A stretch of 49,941 bases of DNA from Coptodactyla brooksi (GCA_033557675.1 JAWQRM010000005.1:1-49941), one strand, 5' to 3'; shown: positions 22,354-32,189, numbered from the stretch's first letter. Notes: generated by a model not told the origin, from the letters alone. Program-made: numbers and translations.

Positions 22354-22599
22354 AGCAATCTAAGCGGTCATAAAAATATCATTGGCTATGTAGATGCAAA
22401 TTTGACCGCAACCGGAGGAGGAGTATACGAAGTGCTTTTGTTGATGCCTTATTGTCAGAATAGCGTACTTGGATTAATGAAAGCTCGTGGTAAAGCTACT
22501 TTTACCGAACAAGAAGTTCTGATAATTTTCTGTGACACTTGTGAAGCAGTATCTAGGTTACACCACTGCCAAACTCCTATTATCCATCGAGATCTAAAG
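22354..22599 (+). CDS. Nak: Nak exon 3 (kinase N-lobe to HRDLK)
   Basis: The exon starts SNLSGHKNIIGYVDAN after a TTGTAG acceptor and covers the N-lobe, hinge and catalytic loop: VYEVLLLMPYC, FTEQEVLIIFCDTCEAV, then PIIHRDLK. It ends in phase 0 at GTGAGT. The match to AAK1 (FTENEVLQIFCDTCEAV) is very strong. Confidence 0.93.
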
Positions 22600-23148
22600 G
22601 TGAGTGATTTTAACACATATGTTCATATCAATGAATTTCATTAAAAATTTATTTTCTATTTTATTTTATGTGTTGAAAAAATAAATGTTTACATGGTTCG
22701 TACGAGAAATAAAATTAAATTGTTACTTCACATATTAGCACAGTCATTGTTGCTGCATTTCATTACATAAATACTGTAAATTTCAAAATTGCTTGGGACT
22801 TACACTACTCACTAGACTTTTTTTGGCTTGGTACAAACTAGCGACGTACTTACTGGTTGATTCTAAACTATAAATTTAACAAATAGTAATTTAACAAATA
22901 TAAATTCTGTCTGAATGACAAAGGATCTAAAGGTGATTAGAAAATGTTTAAAATATATTTAATATGTCCTTTAAAAATTGCTCTAATGATAAGTACATAA
23001 CCCGTGTCTACATAACCCGTATCTAGTAACTTATTACAAATACTTTTTCAAATTATGGATTATGCTTTATAGTGTCATGTTAAGCCAGAAAGACTATTTT
23101 TATTGCAAACTTAATATCCTAGAATTTCAAGTGTTCATAATAAATAGT

Positions 23149-23508
23149 GTGTCTCAGCACAATGTTTCAGCACCCTGTCAACTCGGAATTATATAACAAT
23201 GCAGGGTCGGAAATGCTTTTCTGCGAACATGCGGTGTACACAGCTCCTTAATTCACCAACATTCGTTTTAATAATAAATTTACGTGAACAAAAGTAACAT
23301 GGATCAATGATAGTGTTCGAGATTTTGTCCACCGACTTCATTGCACAAGATGTGAGGCCTGAATTGAAGTTGGTCGACGAAAAAAAGTTAAAAAGAAATT
23401 AACAACGCTGACTTAGGACAATGCACATCAACATCATCTACTGCATCAGAAAAGCATTTCCAACCTACCATTTCCTCCTAGAAGTTCTGAAACATTGTGC
23501 TGAGATAC
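23149..23508. mobile_element. MITE with 22 bp TIRs
   Basis: GTGTCTCAGCACAATGTTTC at the left is mirrored at 23487-23508, with one mismatch over 22 bases. An inner pair (GGTCGGAAATGCTTTTCTG, and CAGAAAAGCATTTCCAACC on the right) extends the arms. The 360 bp unit has no intact coding. Confidence 0.7.
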
Positions 23509-23956
23509 CCTGTATGTATTCCAATTTGAAAATTTACAACTATGAAAACATGATCTAATAAAATTTTTAATTTCGAGAAACACATTTTTCAAACAGAAGC
23601 AGGTTATCAAAACAGGAGATCAAACATGTCTGCAAATTCAGGAACCATCCATCGAAGAATATTTCATAATAGTGAAAAGAAAGTCTAATCACAAAATCAT
23701 TCCACTGAAATGTAGCTTCATCCGTTTAACAAAAGCCCATTTTTAAAACATACACCTTCTTTCTAAATCTTCATCCAGTGACTTTTGCTATATTTGACAT
23801 CACATTATCTGCACAATTTTCTTGAACTAATATGCAAGTATGACTAGTACGATAAGTCCATTTTATTTTGCAGCTTCATAATTCGCTCGAACCCTATATC
23901 CATAGTTTACCAATCACTATTGATTACAGTAATGCTCAGAAAGAACTTTGTTATAG

Positions 23957-24160
23957 TTTTCTTCAGTTAAACAGTTTAACAATGGCACCACTATACTTTA
24001 CATGCATTTTTACTTTCATCGCTCCTGATGATGCTGACATAGTCGGTGAAACGTGCGTCAAGCAAATAAACTTTTCAGTTTTGGTGTAATATTGGCATTA
24101 TAAATAATATTTTTAGGGCTTCTTGACCGTGTTCTAAAGGATAAAGTTCCAAACGTTTCA
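23957..24160 (+). repeat. Hammerhead-bearing foldback repeat, copy D
   Basis: Only the outer part of the left arm remains (23960-23996, mirrored by the tail GTGTAATATTGGCATT...). The right arm holds the best-preserved ribozyme of the family. The tail ends AAAGTTCCAAACG next to a Penelope-like 3' region on the opposite strand. Confidence 0.65.
24021..24063 (+). ncRNA. Hammerhead ribozyme (type I), copy D
   Basis: The reading is CTGATGA, one T, stem II GCTGAC with loop ATA and GTCGGT, then GAA, ACG-TG-CGT and the scissile C24059. Compared with copy A, a stem II A-T pair is replaced by G-C on both sides, a compensatory change. Helix I has GCTC opposite AAGC, with three of four pairs. All core nucleotides needed for cleavage are present apart from the extra U after CUGAUGA. 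Short stem III suggests that dimeric RNA may be required. Confidence 0.7.
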
Positions 24161-24190
24161 TCTGCAACTGTGGAAGACACCTTCAGTGGT
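24150..24190 (-). repeat. Decayed Penelope-type hammerhead motif
   Basis: On the minus strand: CTGAAGG (last core A changed to G), U, GUCU...AGAU as stem II, then GAAACG. It lies downstream of the Penelope-like coding fragment on the same strand, as expected for a terminal repeat of that element. Confidence 0.4.
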
Positions 24191-24279
24191 TATTGTTTTT
24201 GCGTAGATTATATCGATGCTGTGTTCGGTTGGTGAATGATATTGTACTTTAACGTATATGTCTATTTGTAGAAGTTGAC

Positions 24280-24565
24280 ATCTCAGGGTCTATCGGGTTG
24301 CTCTGATCTGCCATGGTTCCCGATTGATCAATAGTGTTAATCGTAGTTTCTTGATCAGGCTGGTACGGCTTCTTCGTTATTCTTTTTAGAACTGGAAACC
24401 AAACTCTATTCACTTTCAAGACCTCCTCCTTCTTGTTAAAATTATTATCATGTTTATAAATTTCAATAGCTTCACGCTGTAGTCTTTTATGATATTGTGA
24501 AGTTTTATCCAGTATAGCGGTCTTTTTATAGATAATATTATGGTCGATGTTTTATAATTAATAGA
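24280..24565 (-). pseudogene. Penelope-like element C-terminal fragment
   Basis: The minus-strand reading includes KRLQREAIEIYKHDNNFNKK followed by VWFPVL. This matches the segment beyond the GIY-YIG endonuclease of Penelope-like retroelements ('R-x-x-E-A-I-E-I-x-K-x-x-x-x-x-N-x-x-x-x-x-x-x-x-x-W-x-P-x-L'), preceded by a DHNI block. The reverse transcriptase and the catalytic GIY-YIG part are not present; sequence homology stops near 24565. It is flanked on its 3' side by hammerhead repeats in inverted orientation. Confidence 0.6.
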
Positions 24566-24585
24566 CAATTTCCTGAGGCGGATCA

Positions 24586-24613
24586 GTTTACTGCAAGTTA
24601 CAGCAGTAAACTA
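24586..24613. repeat. Short hairpin
   Basis: AGTTTACTGC and GCAGTAAACT form a 10-base stem with a short loop between the Penelope-like fragment and the Gypsy integrase. It may mark an element boundary. Confidence 0.4.
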
Positions 24614-24739
24614 GCAGTACAACTTTTCAACTTGATCGTTTAAAAAAAATGATACATTGCATAACAATTATCTAGGTGTGATGAGAAACGATCCGCGGAT
24701 ATGTTACAATAGAAAAATTTAAAAAGGATTTTAAAAACA

Positions 24740-25915
24740 AATTGAAAAGCAATGGGGTTAAAGTACACATGGGATCAAATTTATAATTGTGATGAAATTA
24801 GGTATTATACTACATTATTACCACATCATTATACCCAAAACAATGAGAACACGCATAATTAACAGAGTACATTATGCCCATCTAGGAATAGAAAAAACGA
24901 TATTAAAAGCTCGAGAACTGGTTTATTGGCCATTCATTAACAAAGAAATAACAGATAAAATAAAAAATTGTCACATATGTCTCAAATTTGTTAATAGTTA
25001 CAAGAAAGAAATACTACAATCTAGAGAGTTACCTACAAGATCATGGAAAACTGTTGCTGCAGATTTGTTTCATTTCCAAAACTCGAAATACTTATTAATT
25101 GTTGACACCTATTCGAAGTATCCGGAAATAGTGTGTCTGAATAGTACCACAAACGAAATAATAATAAAACATTTCAAAGACATTTTTGCTAGACATGGTA
25201 AACCAGACTTATTGTATACTGATAATGGACCTCAATTTGTTAATAAAAATTCCAAAATTTCTTAGAAGAATGGGAAATAGTGCAAAAGACGAGCAGTCCA
25301 GGCCATGCTCAATCAAATGGATTTATTGAGCGACATGTACAAACTATAAAAAGATTAATAAAAAAAGCATTATTTGATAATAAAGATATACAAAGTAAAA
25401 CGAAGTCACCACTACGCCACAATTTGCAGAGAGGACGCTTGATGCACGTTTCGCTAATCAAGTTAGCATCATGACCATGATGAAAGACTAACTACTAGCT
25501 GACATAAGAATCTTATGTCGAAACGTGCATCGAGCATCCTCTCTGCAAATTTTGGCGTAGTGGTGACTTCATTTTACTTTGTTACAAAGCCAAAGGTTCC
25601 AAACCCTCAACCTTATAAAGATATACACCTGAATTTACTGAAATATCAAAATACACCAATAAATACACACATCTCTTCACCTGCCCAAATGCTATTTGGA
25701 CGAAGAATAAAAGGTATAATACCAAATAAAACAAAATTATTACAGAGCAACTTTCCAAATCACAACATTATAAAAAGAAGCATGAAATGATACAACAAAG
25801 AAACAGAATGGGAACCAGGATATGTAATAAAGACCAATATTCGTCCAAGATCATATATTGTCAAAATAAAAAAAAAGACGTTTATTAAAAATCGCTTATT
25901 GAAAATTCCTAAATA
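24740..25915 (+). pseudogene. Ty3/Gypsy integrase fragment, split by hammerhead copy E
   Basis: The frame shows the integrase zinc-binding H-H-C-C module (HYAHLGIEKTILKARELVYW, then CHICLKF). The DDE core has LLIVDTYSKYPEI and YTDNGPQF; SPGHAQSNGFIERHVQTIKR supplies the Glu. A single frame change near 25250 separates the second Asp from the Glu block. The frame is then cut at 25393-25614 by hammerhead copy E and resumes with LNLLKYQNTP and SPAQMLFGRR, then a C-terminal PRSYIV segment. No protease or reverse transcriptase is visible upstream. Confidence 0.8.
25393..25614 (+). repeat. Hammerhead-bearing foldback repeat, copy E
   Basis: This 222 bp palindromic unit is inserted in an integrase frame with a perfect 13 bp target-site duplication, ATAAAGATATACA (25380-25392 and 25615-25627). 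The left arm (minus strand) has canonical stem II GCTAA/TTAGC closed by G-C next to GAAAC, but the CUGAUGA box has lost bases and the cleavage site reads GCAUC. In the right arm the catalytic region is replaced by a perfect hairpin GACATAAG/CTTATGTC before GAAACG. Both ribozymes should be inactive. The clean duplication shows the unit moves as a discrete element. Confidence 0.8.
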
Positions 25916-26190
25916 AGTTTGATCATGACAAATACATAAAACCCAATATTGATCACCATTTTGACGACTTGCTGGAAAGTACTATACAAATAACACAAAA
26001 TTGTAATGAACAGCTTAGTGGAGTGACAAGAAAGATTATCTACTTTTGAATAAATTAGATCTTAAAGTGACAAGCTATGAGGAAATGCCTTCAAGAAGAA
26101 AGGGAAAGCACACCTGGATTGACAGCTTTCTCAGATTATTATATGTAATCCTTTAAAGAATGCAACGTTTTATGTTGTTCATACATGACC

Positions 26191-26331
26191 GGGCTTTCAG
26201 AAATGTCCAAGTCCAACGTGATTAAATGCAGATTCCTGTTCTAAGAATTTATCATAGTTTGGTAGTATTGTAACATTTTTGTGTGTGTCTAATCAGTTGC
26301 GGTTATGTGGAACTTTCACATTTCTGAAAGC
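26191..26331. mobile_element. MITE copy 1 (GGGCTTTCAG family)
   Basis: The termini GGGCTTTCAGAAATGT and ACATTTCTGAAAGCCC are perfect inverted repeats 141 bases end to end. Internal sequence matches, inverted, part of the copy at 28026-28345, which proves a repeat family. Confidence 0.75.
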
Positions 26332-26694
26332 CCTGTATATTCAATAGTTATTTCTGGGAATAAATGTTAATAAATCTCTTTAAACAGTATATAAATATTT
26401 CTTACGTAAAGTATTAAAAATATTTCAAATTCGGATTATGCAAGTATCCGTGATAAATGCTCTCCACATTACCGTGGATAATCGGGATTCTACTGTGAAA
26501 AATCAATAAAATTACAGGAAGGAAAAGAATTAGTACCGGTCATTGGGACCAGTCTTGTTGCATTTCTAGTTTGTATTTGATTTTTTGTGGTATTTTCTGA
26601 ATAATATAACTGGATAATTTAAAAATATGTAAACATTACACTCACATTTCTTTACAAGGATGTTTATTAACTATTCAACCCTGTTCTATTGCAG

Positions 26695-26898
26695 GTAGAA
26701 AATATTTTGATTGGTGATAATGGCAATTATGTGATATGCGATTTTGGCTCTGCAACTGGTCGTATTTTAAATCCAGCTGTGCAAGGAGCGTCAGCTGTAG
26801 AAGAAGAAATTAAGCGGTACACTACGCTGAGCTACAGAGCTCCAGAAATGGTTGATATGTACTTTGGGAAATCAATTACTACTAAATCGGATATATGG
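26695..26898 (+). CDS. Nak: Nak exon 4 (DFG to APE)
   Basis: The exon reads VENILIGDNGNYVICDFGSA and later IKRYTTLSYRAPEMVDMY, ending at the Trp of SDIW. It carries the Mg-binding DFG and the activation segment, which lies in the long form typical of the NAK kinase family. Phase 0 at both ends; donor GTTAAG. Confidence 0.93.
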
Positions 26899-26950
26899 GT
26901 TAAGTTTATTAATTCGCACAGAGGTGTTGAATAATGACTTTTTGTTGTAG

Positions 26951-27083
26951 GCTTTGGGCTGTTTACTCTACAAATTGTGTTTCTTTTCGTTACCATTTGC
27001 TGAGAGTAGTTTGGCAATACAAAGTGGCATCTTTTACATTCCAGATAGTTCACGTTATTCGAAGGGCTTACATCAGCTAATTA
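26951..27083 (+). CDS. Nak: Nak exon 5 (C-lobe)
   Basis: A 52-base intron precedes this exon. ALGCLLYKLCFFSLPFAESS and IPDSSRYSKGLHQLI match AAK1 closely. It ends with one base of an Arg codon at GTAAGT; the codon is completed 13.5 kb downstream. Confidence 0.92.
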
Positions 27084-27246
27084 GTAAGTTATTTTTTTAT
27101 ATGTACATTCGCATATCATGCATTCTACACTTTTCGGCAACTATCAGTAAATATCTTTGTATTTGAAAATGTTGCTTGAAAATTACATAAATAAAACCAA
27201 TACTTAGAAAGTTTTACTAAACCAAATTTATAGAACGCTGTCTTAA

Positions 27247-27319
27247 TCCTTTGCGCTCGTATGTTGCCAGAGAAGCATCCTATCTTGAAATAAATCATCT
27301 ATAATATGAGTGCAAAGGG
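27247..27319. mobile_element. Mini piggyBac-type MITE (73 bp)
   Basis: TTAA (27243-27246) is followed by TCCTTTGCGCTCGTATG, and the right end is ATATGAGTGCAAAGGG followed by TTAA (27320-27323). The termini are inverted repeats of about 15 bases and TTAA is the piggyBac target. It is extremely short. Confidence 0.6.
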
Positions 27320-28025
27320 TTAAAGCAATTATTCTATATGATTGTTATTAGATTGTCAAAATATGGTGTATGCTTTTTGCCACAAACTTATAATTTGTAT
27401 CCTTGAAGTACTTTTTAATATTGCATTGTCAAACAATGGATGATAGGTTATATAAGCGTATGCATATTTTTGAACTGTTGATTTGAACATGTAACATGAC
27501 CATGTTGCATCTACAAATAAACTCATTCTATACTACTATTTATATTTATTTTGAATGTTTATAGAGAGGTGGTTACACATCGTCTGTTGCTTTTTCTTAC
27601 CCATAAGATTATACATTCGAAAAACTGCCAATGTTGAGAATTTAATGTATCTTGACAAATTAAGCAATTCTTTGTATAACTATCCTATAAACAAATGAGA
27701 GGAATACTAGAAAAGGGAAACATTAATATATATACTAAGAAGATTTATAAGAAAATTTTAACGAAAGAGTTAGAAAAAGAATAATTTAATGAAAAGTATT
27801 TAAAGGAGTTCACACTATTTATCGGAAAGCTGAGTTTATCTCTGAGAGACTATTAGTTATAGAAATAAATATACCAAAACAAGAAAAACTACATAGTAGC
27901 AGTAAATGGGCCTTACGAAAATGAAAGCTCAAGCAAAAGATGCGCCTTATAATCCACTACAACAAATGTTTGTAATACGAAGGATAGTCATGACAGGTAG
28001 TTTTAATGCCAGAGTAGCAGGTATA

Positions 28026-28345
28026 GGGCTTTCAGAAATGTCCGAATCTCACGGGACCGCAACTGGGGTAACATAATTAATTTACTGTTAGATAACAGGA
28101 AAAGAAATACTCATTATTATCAAAGGGTATTAACATTGAATTCCATACTATTAAACAAGTGAAAATTGTATAATAAATTATCACAAACACTTTGAAACGT
28201 TCGCATAACGAATAAATATTCAGTTCATGAATGCCTATGTTTGAAATGTCACGATCTGGTTACATTTTAGTGATAAAAATATTACAGTACTACCAAACTA
28301 CAATAAACAAATTATTAGAACAGAAATATACATTTGATCACGTGC
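28026..28345. mobile_element. MITE copy 2 (GGGCTTTCAG family)
   Basis: The left end GGGCTTTCAGAAATGTCC is identical to copy 1. The right part (28270-28345, CTACCAAACTAC... to ACATTTGATCACG) is the inverted counterpart of copy 1 interior, but the right terminus is missing. It splits the LINE. Confidence 0.6.
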
Positions 28346-29407
28346 ATCAGCATGTTAATTACAAGCACTTTCTTCCAATATTGGGACGCCAAAAAGCGTG
28401 GAAGTAATGAGGAGTCCAGAACTAGAGAGACCACTGTATGGAAAGATCAAAAATGGACCTAAAATGTTTTGACATGAAATCATCTAATACAGCGAGAATA
28501 GAAGAAAAATAAAAATATATCAGCTAGAAAAAGAATAAATACAAGCACAGCACCAACAACAGGTAGAAGTAAGCATAACCACATGGAATATCAATGCAGA
28601 AGAAATTGGTAAACATTCAAGCAGTGACTGATAGAAAGGTATATCACAAACGATATTAAAGAAAAGCTGCAACTAAAGAAGCAGAAGTGATGCAAATACC
28701 TATGCACAAGATCAACTCAAGACTTCAAGAATGTAGTTAAATCACCAAAACAAAGAATAGACTTTGAAGAAAAGATGGAATCTAATTATAAAGGAAATCA
28801 AAGATAGTTCTATAAAACTCCAAGTAAATGTAAGATGAAATAACTTATAATAACCTATTGTTTAATATAGGCAATAAAATAGTAATGTGCAAAGAGCATT
28901 TCGAAAACTTATTGAGCCCTTGAACACCAATGCAAGGATAACAATGTTAAATGAAGTGAAGTTGATCTTAATGAAGGGACAATAGAGGACGAAACAAAAA
29001 TGATCATCCAGAAACTTAAACTTGGAAAATCGCCAGCTTGTGATGGTATAGTATCAGAAATATTAAGATATTTGCCAAAGACAAGAATAGAAAGGTTAGG
29101 GTAGTGAATAAACATAGCCCACAAAACAAAAACTGCCAGTAGATTGTTGTACTACATTGATCATAGTCGCTCTGCTGAAGGAAGATGATCCAAAAATTTT
29201 AAGGAATTATAAAGGCATTTTTCTGTTAAGCATCCAAATAAAATAATATGAAAACGAGGCACGTGAATGATGTGGTCTCAACATGAATGACGGTTTAGAA
29301 AACTAATAGAGAAGAAGAGCAATGTGGGTTTAGACCAGGCAGGAGTAGCTAGGACTTATTTATTATAAGACAAATAGTAGAGAAGACAAGGTCAAGTTAT
29401 TTGTTAC

Positions 29408-29452
29408 TTCGTCCATGACAAGGTCAAGTTATTTGACCTTGTCATGGACGAA
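29408..29452. repeat. 20 bp perfect hairpin in the LINE
   Basis: TTCGTCCATGACAAGGTCAA and its exact complement are separated by 5 bases. The sequence GACAAGGTCAAGTTATTTG also occurs as a direct repeat at 29385-29403 and 29417-29435, suggesting a template-switch duplication and inversion. Confidence 0.75.
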
Positions 29453-29839
29453 ATCGCAAAGAGTGCAAGCAATGGACGAAACTGCACAAAGTTGAATATA
29501 AAGATATGTCAATTGTAACACCAAACACTGGCATATGCAGATGGGAATGACGAAAGATGTTTTTGAATAATACATTCAAAAACAGTGGACTAGTAGTTAA
29601 CTCAACACAAATTAAAGTGATAAGTATTCAGCATAAAGAGGATATGAAAGTCGCAACTGAAGGAAACAAATGAAAACATGTAAACATATTTGCATGAAAA
29701 TGGCAATCTGAATGAAGAAATAGTCAATACAATAGGAAGCAGGCAGAAACTTACATTTTTTCATTCTTCATTTCCTCATGAGCTGACATCCACAGGTGCC
29801 GTTTGGACATGACCTTTTGAACCACACTGTGTATATATA

Positions 29840-32149
29840 CAGTGTATCCGAATAAGGGTACGGAGCGGCTGTATCTCGACAATGGTAAGGCCTAGAGGTT
29901 CTATCTCTACCGTACCTCTAGACCTCTAGAGGTACGGTAGAGATACCTACCGTACTTCTAGGCCTCTAGGCCTACTATTTTCATGACAAACCCTTAGCTA
30001 TCATAAAATTAGCTAAATTTTATGCGTTTTCGATTTATAGAAGAAACTGTTAAAAATTCGAGTGCCTCCATCGGATCAAGTTACCTTAGCAAGAAAAACA
30101 AATCACATAGCCACAGTTACCCGACGTAATTTAGATTACGATTCAACTTTCTTGTCATCTGGCACAAAATTGCTAACACGTCGAACCTTCCTTCACACTT
30201 TATTCAGGCTTTGGATTGGTTCAAAACTAGTTTTGGAGAGTGTTTAAAGGCCAACGGACCAACGGAATATCAGTAAGAACAATAAAACAAAAGAAGCACT
30301 AAACATTTAGATTTACTAAAAATTTTGCCACAAATAACTCACAAATGTTCAAAATGTCTTCCATCATTCTCTCTGCATTTATTTAATCTAGTTTCTGTAC
30401 AAAAAACCTCTGTTTCAATTTTAGCCCTGGACAAACTTCTAATGGCATTTCGTATTCTTTCCATAATATTTCCCTGGTTGATGGTTTCTCTTAAAAAACA
30501 AGGTCCTTCAGTCTACTTCATAGATAAAAATCTAAACAAGTCAGATCCGGCAAACACGCCGGCCAGGCAAATAGACTTTCTCTTCCAATAACACGATTCG
30601 GATATTGCTCGTCTAAATGCTGACGTACGTTTCAGTTATAATGCGTCAGACATCCATCAAACTGGAACCACATATTCCTTCTTGTTTACAAGGCGACGTC
30701 TTCTAAAAGTGGTGGAAGAAAAATGTTCAAAAATTCCAAAAACCTTTCTCTGTTTAGGGTTTGGTCAAAAAAATGTGGACCTATAATTTTTCCTTCCACG
30801 ATTCCGCACCATACCTTCAAACTCGAGCGATTTTGATATTCTACTTGCCGCATTCAATGTGGGTTTTGCTCGGATCAATAATAATAATTATGCAAATTTA
30901 CACCCCCCGCGTTACTGAAAGTTGCTTCATCTGTCCATAATGTTAGTGACAGATAATTTTGATTTTCCCGAATCATATTTAACAGCCAGTAACAATGGTT
31001 CAGTCTATTATCACAATCTTTGAATGCCTGACGTAAAACAATGAGGTATGGATGCCTATTATTCTCGTGGACAGAACAATCTCGTGGACAATTGTTTTTG
31101 GGACTTCTAGGTCGTTGTAAATTTTTCTGGTGCTTAAGATTGGATCGTATTGCACATAGGCCAAAATATTAATAATATTTTCCTTGGTAAGAGTTCTACA
31201 CCTATAATTCTTATAGGTGCTTGAATGGACTGCACGTTGCCAGTCTCACATAATGGCCTAGCCAATCTTGAAAACACTTCTTGAGAAAAATGCCTTCTTT
31301 GTGAAAATTGCATTGGATGTTGTTGCGACGCAATTGCAGCATTTTCGAAATGTTGAAAATAAATGCGTAACATATCATATGCTTCCGCGTTAGTAAATGA
31401 TATTTTTCTCAAAAAAAAAAACGATTAAAAAATAAATTTAAGACACAGAAACTATCAGAACTAACTTTTGACAGTTGTCAAATCAGCAATATTTTCAACT
31501 AAGCAGTTATCGCTAAGGTAACTTGATCCGATTGAGGCACTCGAATTTTTAACATTTTCCTCTAACAATTGAGAACGGATGAAGATATCGTGATATTCAC
31601 TAAAATTTAGCTAATTTTATGACAAGGGTCTGTCATGAAAATACTACCGTTCTATTTAACTTTTTTCCAAAAATCGAAAAAAATTTAATCGGTGCAGATA
31701 ACGTCCTCTAGTGTATTTGTTTGAAACTAAACGATGCAACCAAAAATCTTTTTCAAAAATTCATAAAATGCTCTTTCAAACGAGACCAAAAATATTAAAA
31801 TCGGTTGAATGGTTCAAGAGATATAAAAATATAAATATTGAAAAATGCATTAGCCTCCCTCCCCCTCTTTTATTATGACAGATACGAAAAAATGTCGCAA
31901 AGCAAATGCGGTATTACCCAAGCTATAAAAAATCATTTTATAATGATTTTTTCAAAGTTATAGCTCATCTTCTAACTTTCTGAAATAGGGTGAATTTTAA
32001 GTTTCTTCATAGCAGTACACCCCCTAGTGGTCGAATTACGAACTTCAAAATAATTTCCAGCCATTTCTCCTGGCCACTTTGTTTCCCAAACCTCTAGGCC
32101 TTACCATTGTCGAGATACAGCTGCTCCGTACCCTAATCCAGACACCCAG
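29840..32149 (-). mobile_element. Mariner-superfamily transposon with long TIRs
   Basis: This 2.3 kb element is flanked by TA. Its TIRs of about 57 bases share GGGTACGGAGC, GCTGTATCTCGACAATGG and TAAGGCCTAGAGG; outermost bases are more diverged. A minus-strand transposase starts at about 31412 with MRKISFTNAEAYDMLRIYF and later RLARPLCETGNVQ, the helix-turn-helix domain typical of DUF4817 transposases. Catalytic blocks are frameshifted: a W-T-D-E-A-T-F-type block about 30920, KVWCG about 30800, a P-G-V-F-A-G-S-D-L block about 30550 and GRHFEHL at the end (about 30350). It has multiple stops and is inactive. Confidence 0.75.
29903..29944. repeat. 42 bp near-perfect palindrome beside the left TIR
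   Basis: ATCTCTACCGTACCTCTAGA is followed by CC and then its exact reverse complement, a 20 bp stem with a 2-base loop. It lies immediately inside the left TIR of the mariner-type element and has no counterpart at the right end. Confidence 0.85.
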
Positions 32150-32151
32150 TA

Positions 32152-32185
<34 letters not shown>
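32152..32185. repeat. AT dinucleotide tract
   Basis: A run of alternating A and T separates the mariner-type element from the Gypsy provirus. A similar short AT run follows the provirus at 38067-38077, so it was probably the provirus target. Confidence 0.7.

Positions 32186-32189
<4 letters not shown>

Larger units (their letters stand above)
22600..26694 (+). other. Nak: Nak intron 3 (about 4 kb)
   Basis: This intron holds a MITE (23149-23508), hammerhead copy D, a Penelope-like fragment, a Ty3/Gypsy integrase with hammerhead copy E, and another MITE (26191-26331). 22650-23148, 23520-23950 and 25920-26190 are AT-rich with no recognised feature. Confidence 0.8.
27950..29740 (+). pseudogene. 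RTE-like LINE, degenerate
   Basis: Blocks of a non-LTR retrotransposon appear in order. Near 27985-28018, RIVMTGSFNARVA matches the endonuclease motif 'G-D-F-N-A-R-x-G'. Near 28890-28915 there is a CKEHFENLL reading. At 28980-29100, MIIQKLKLGKSPACDGIVSE matches 'L-K-x-G-K-A-x-G-x-D-G-I-x-x-E'. Next come a KEDDPKILRNYKGI reading near 29180, and near 29320-29345 CGFRPGRS, the 'G-F-R-x-G-R-S' motif. Stops and frame changes are frequent. A MITE (28026-28345) interrupts it after the endonuclease block. Confidence 0.7.
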
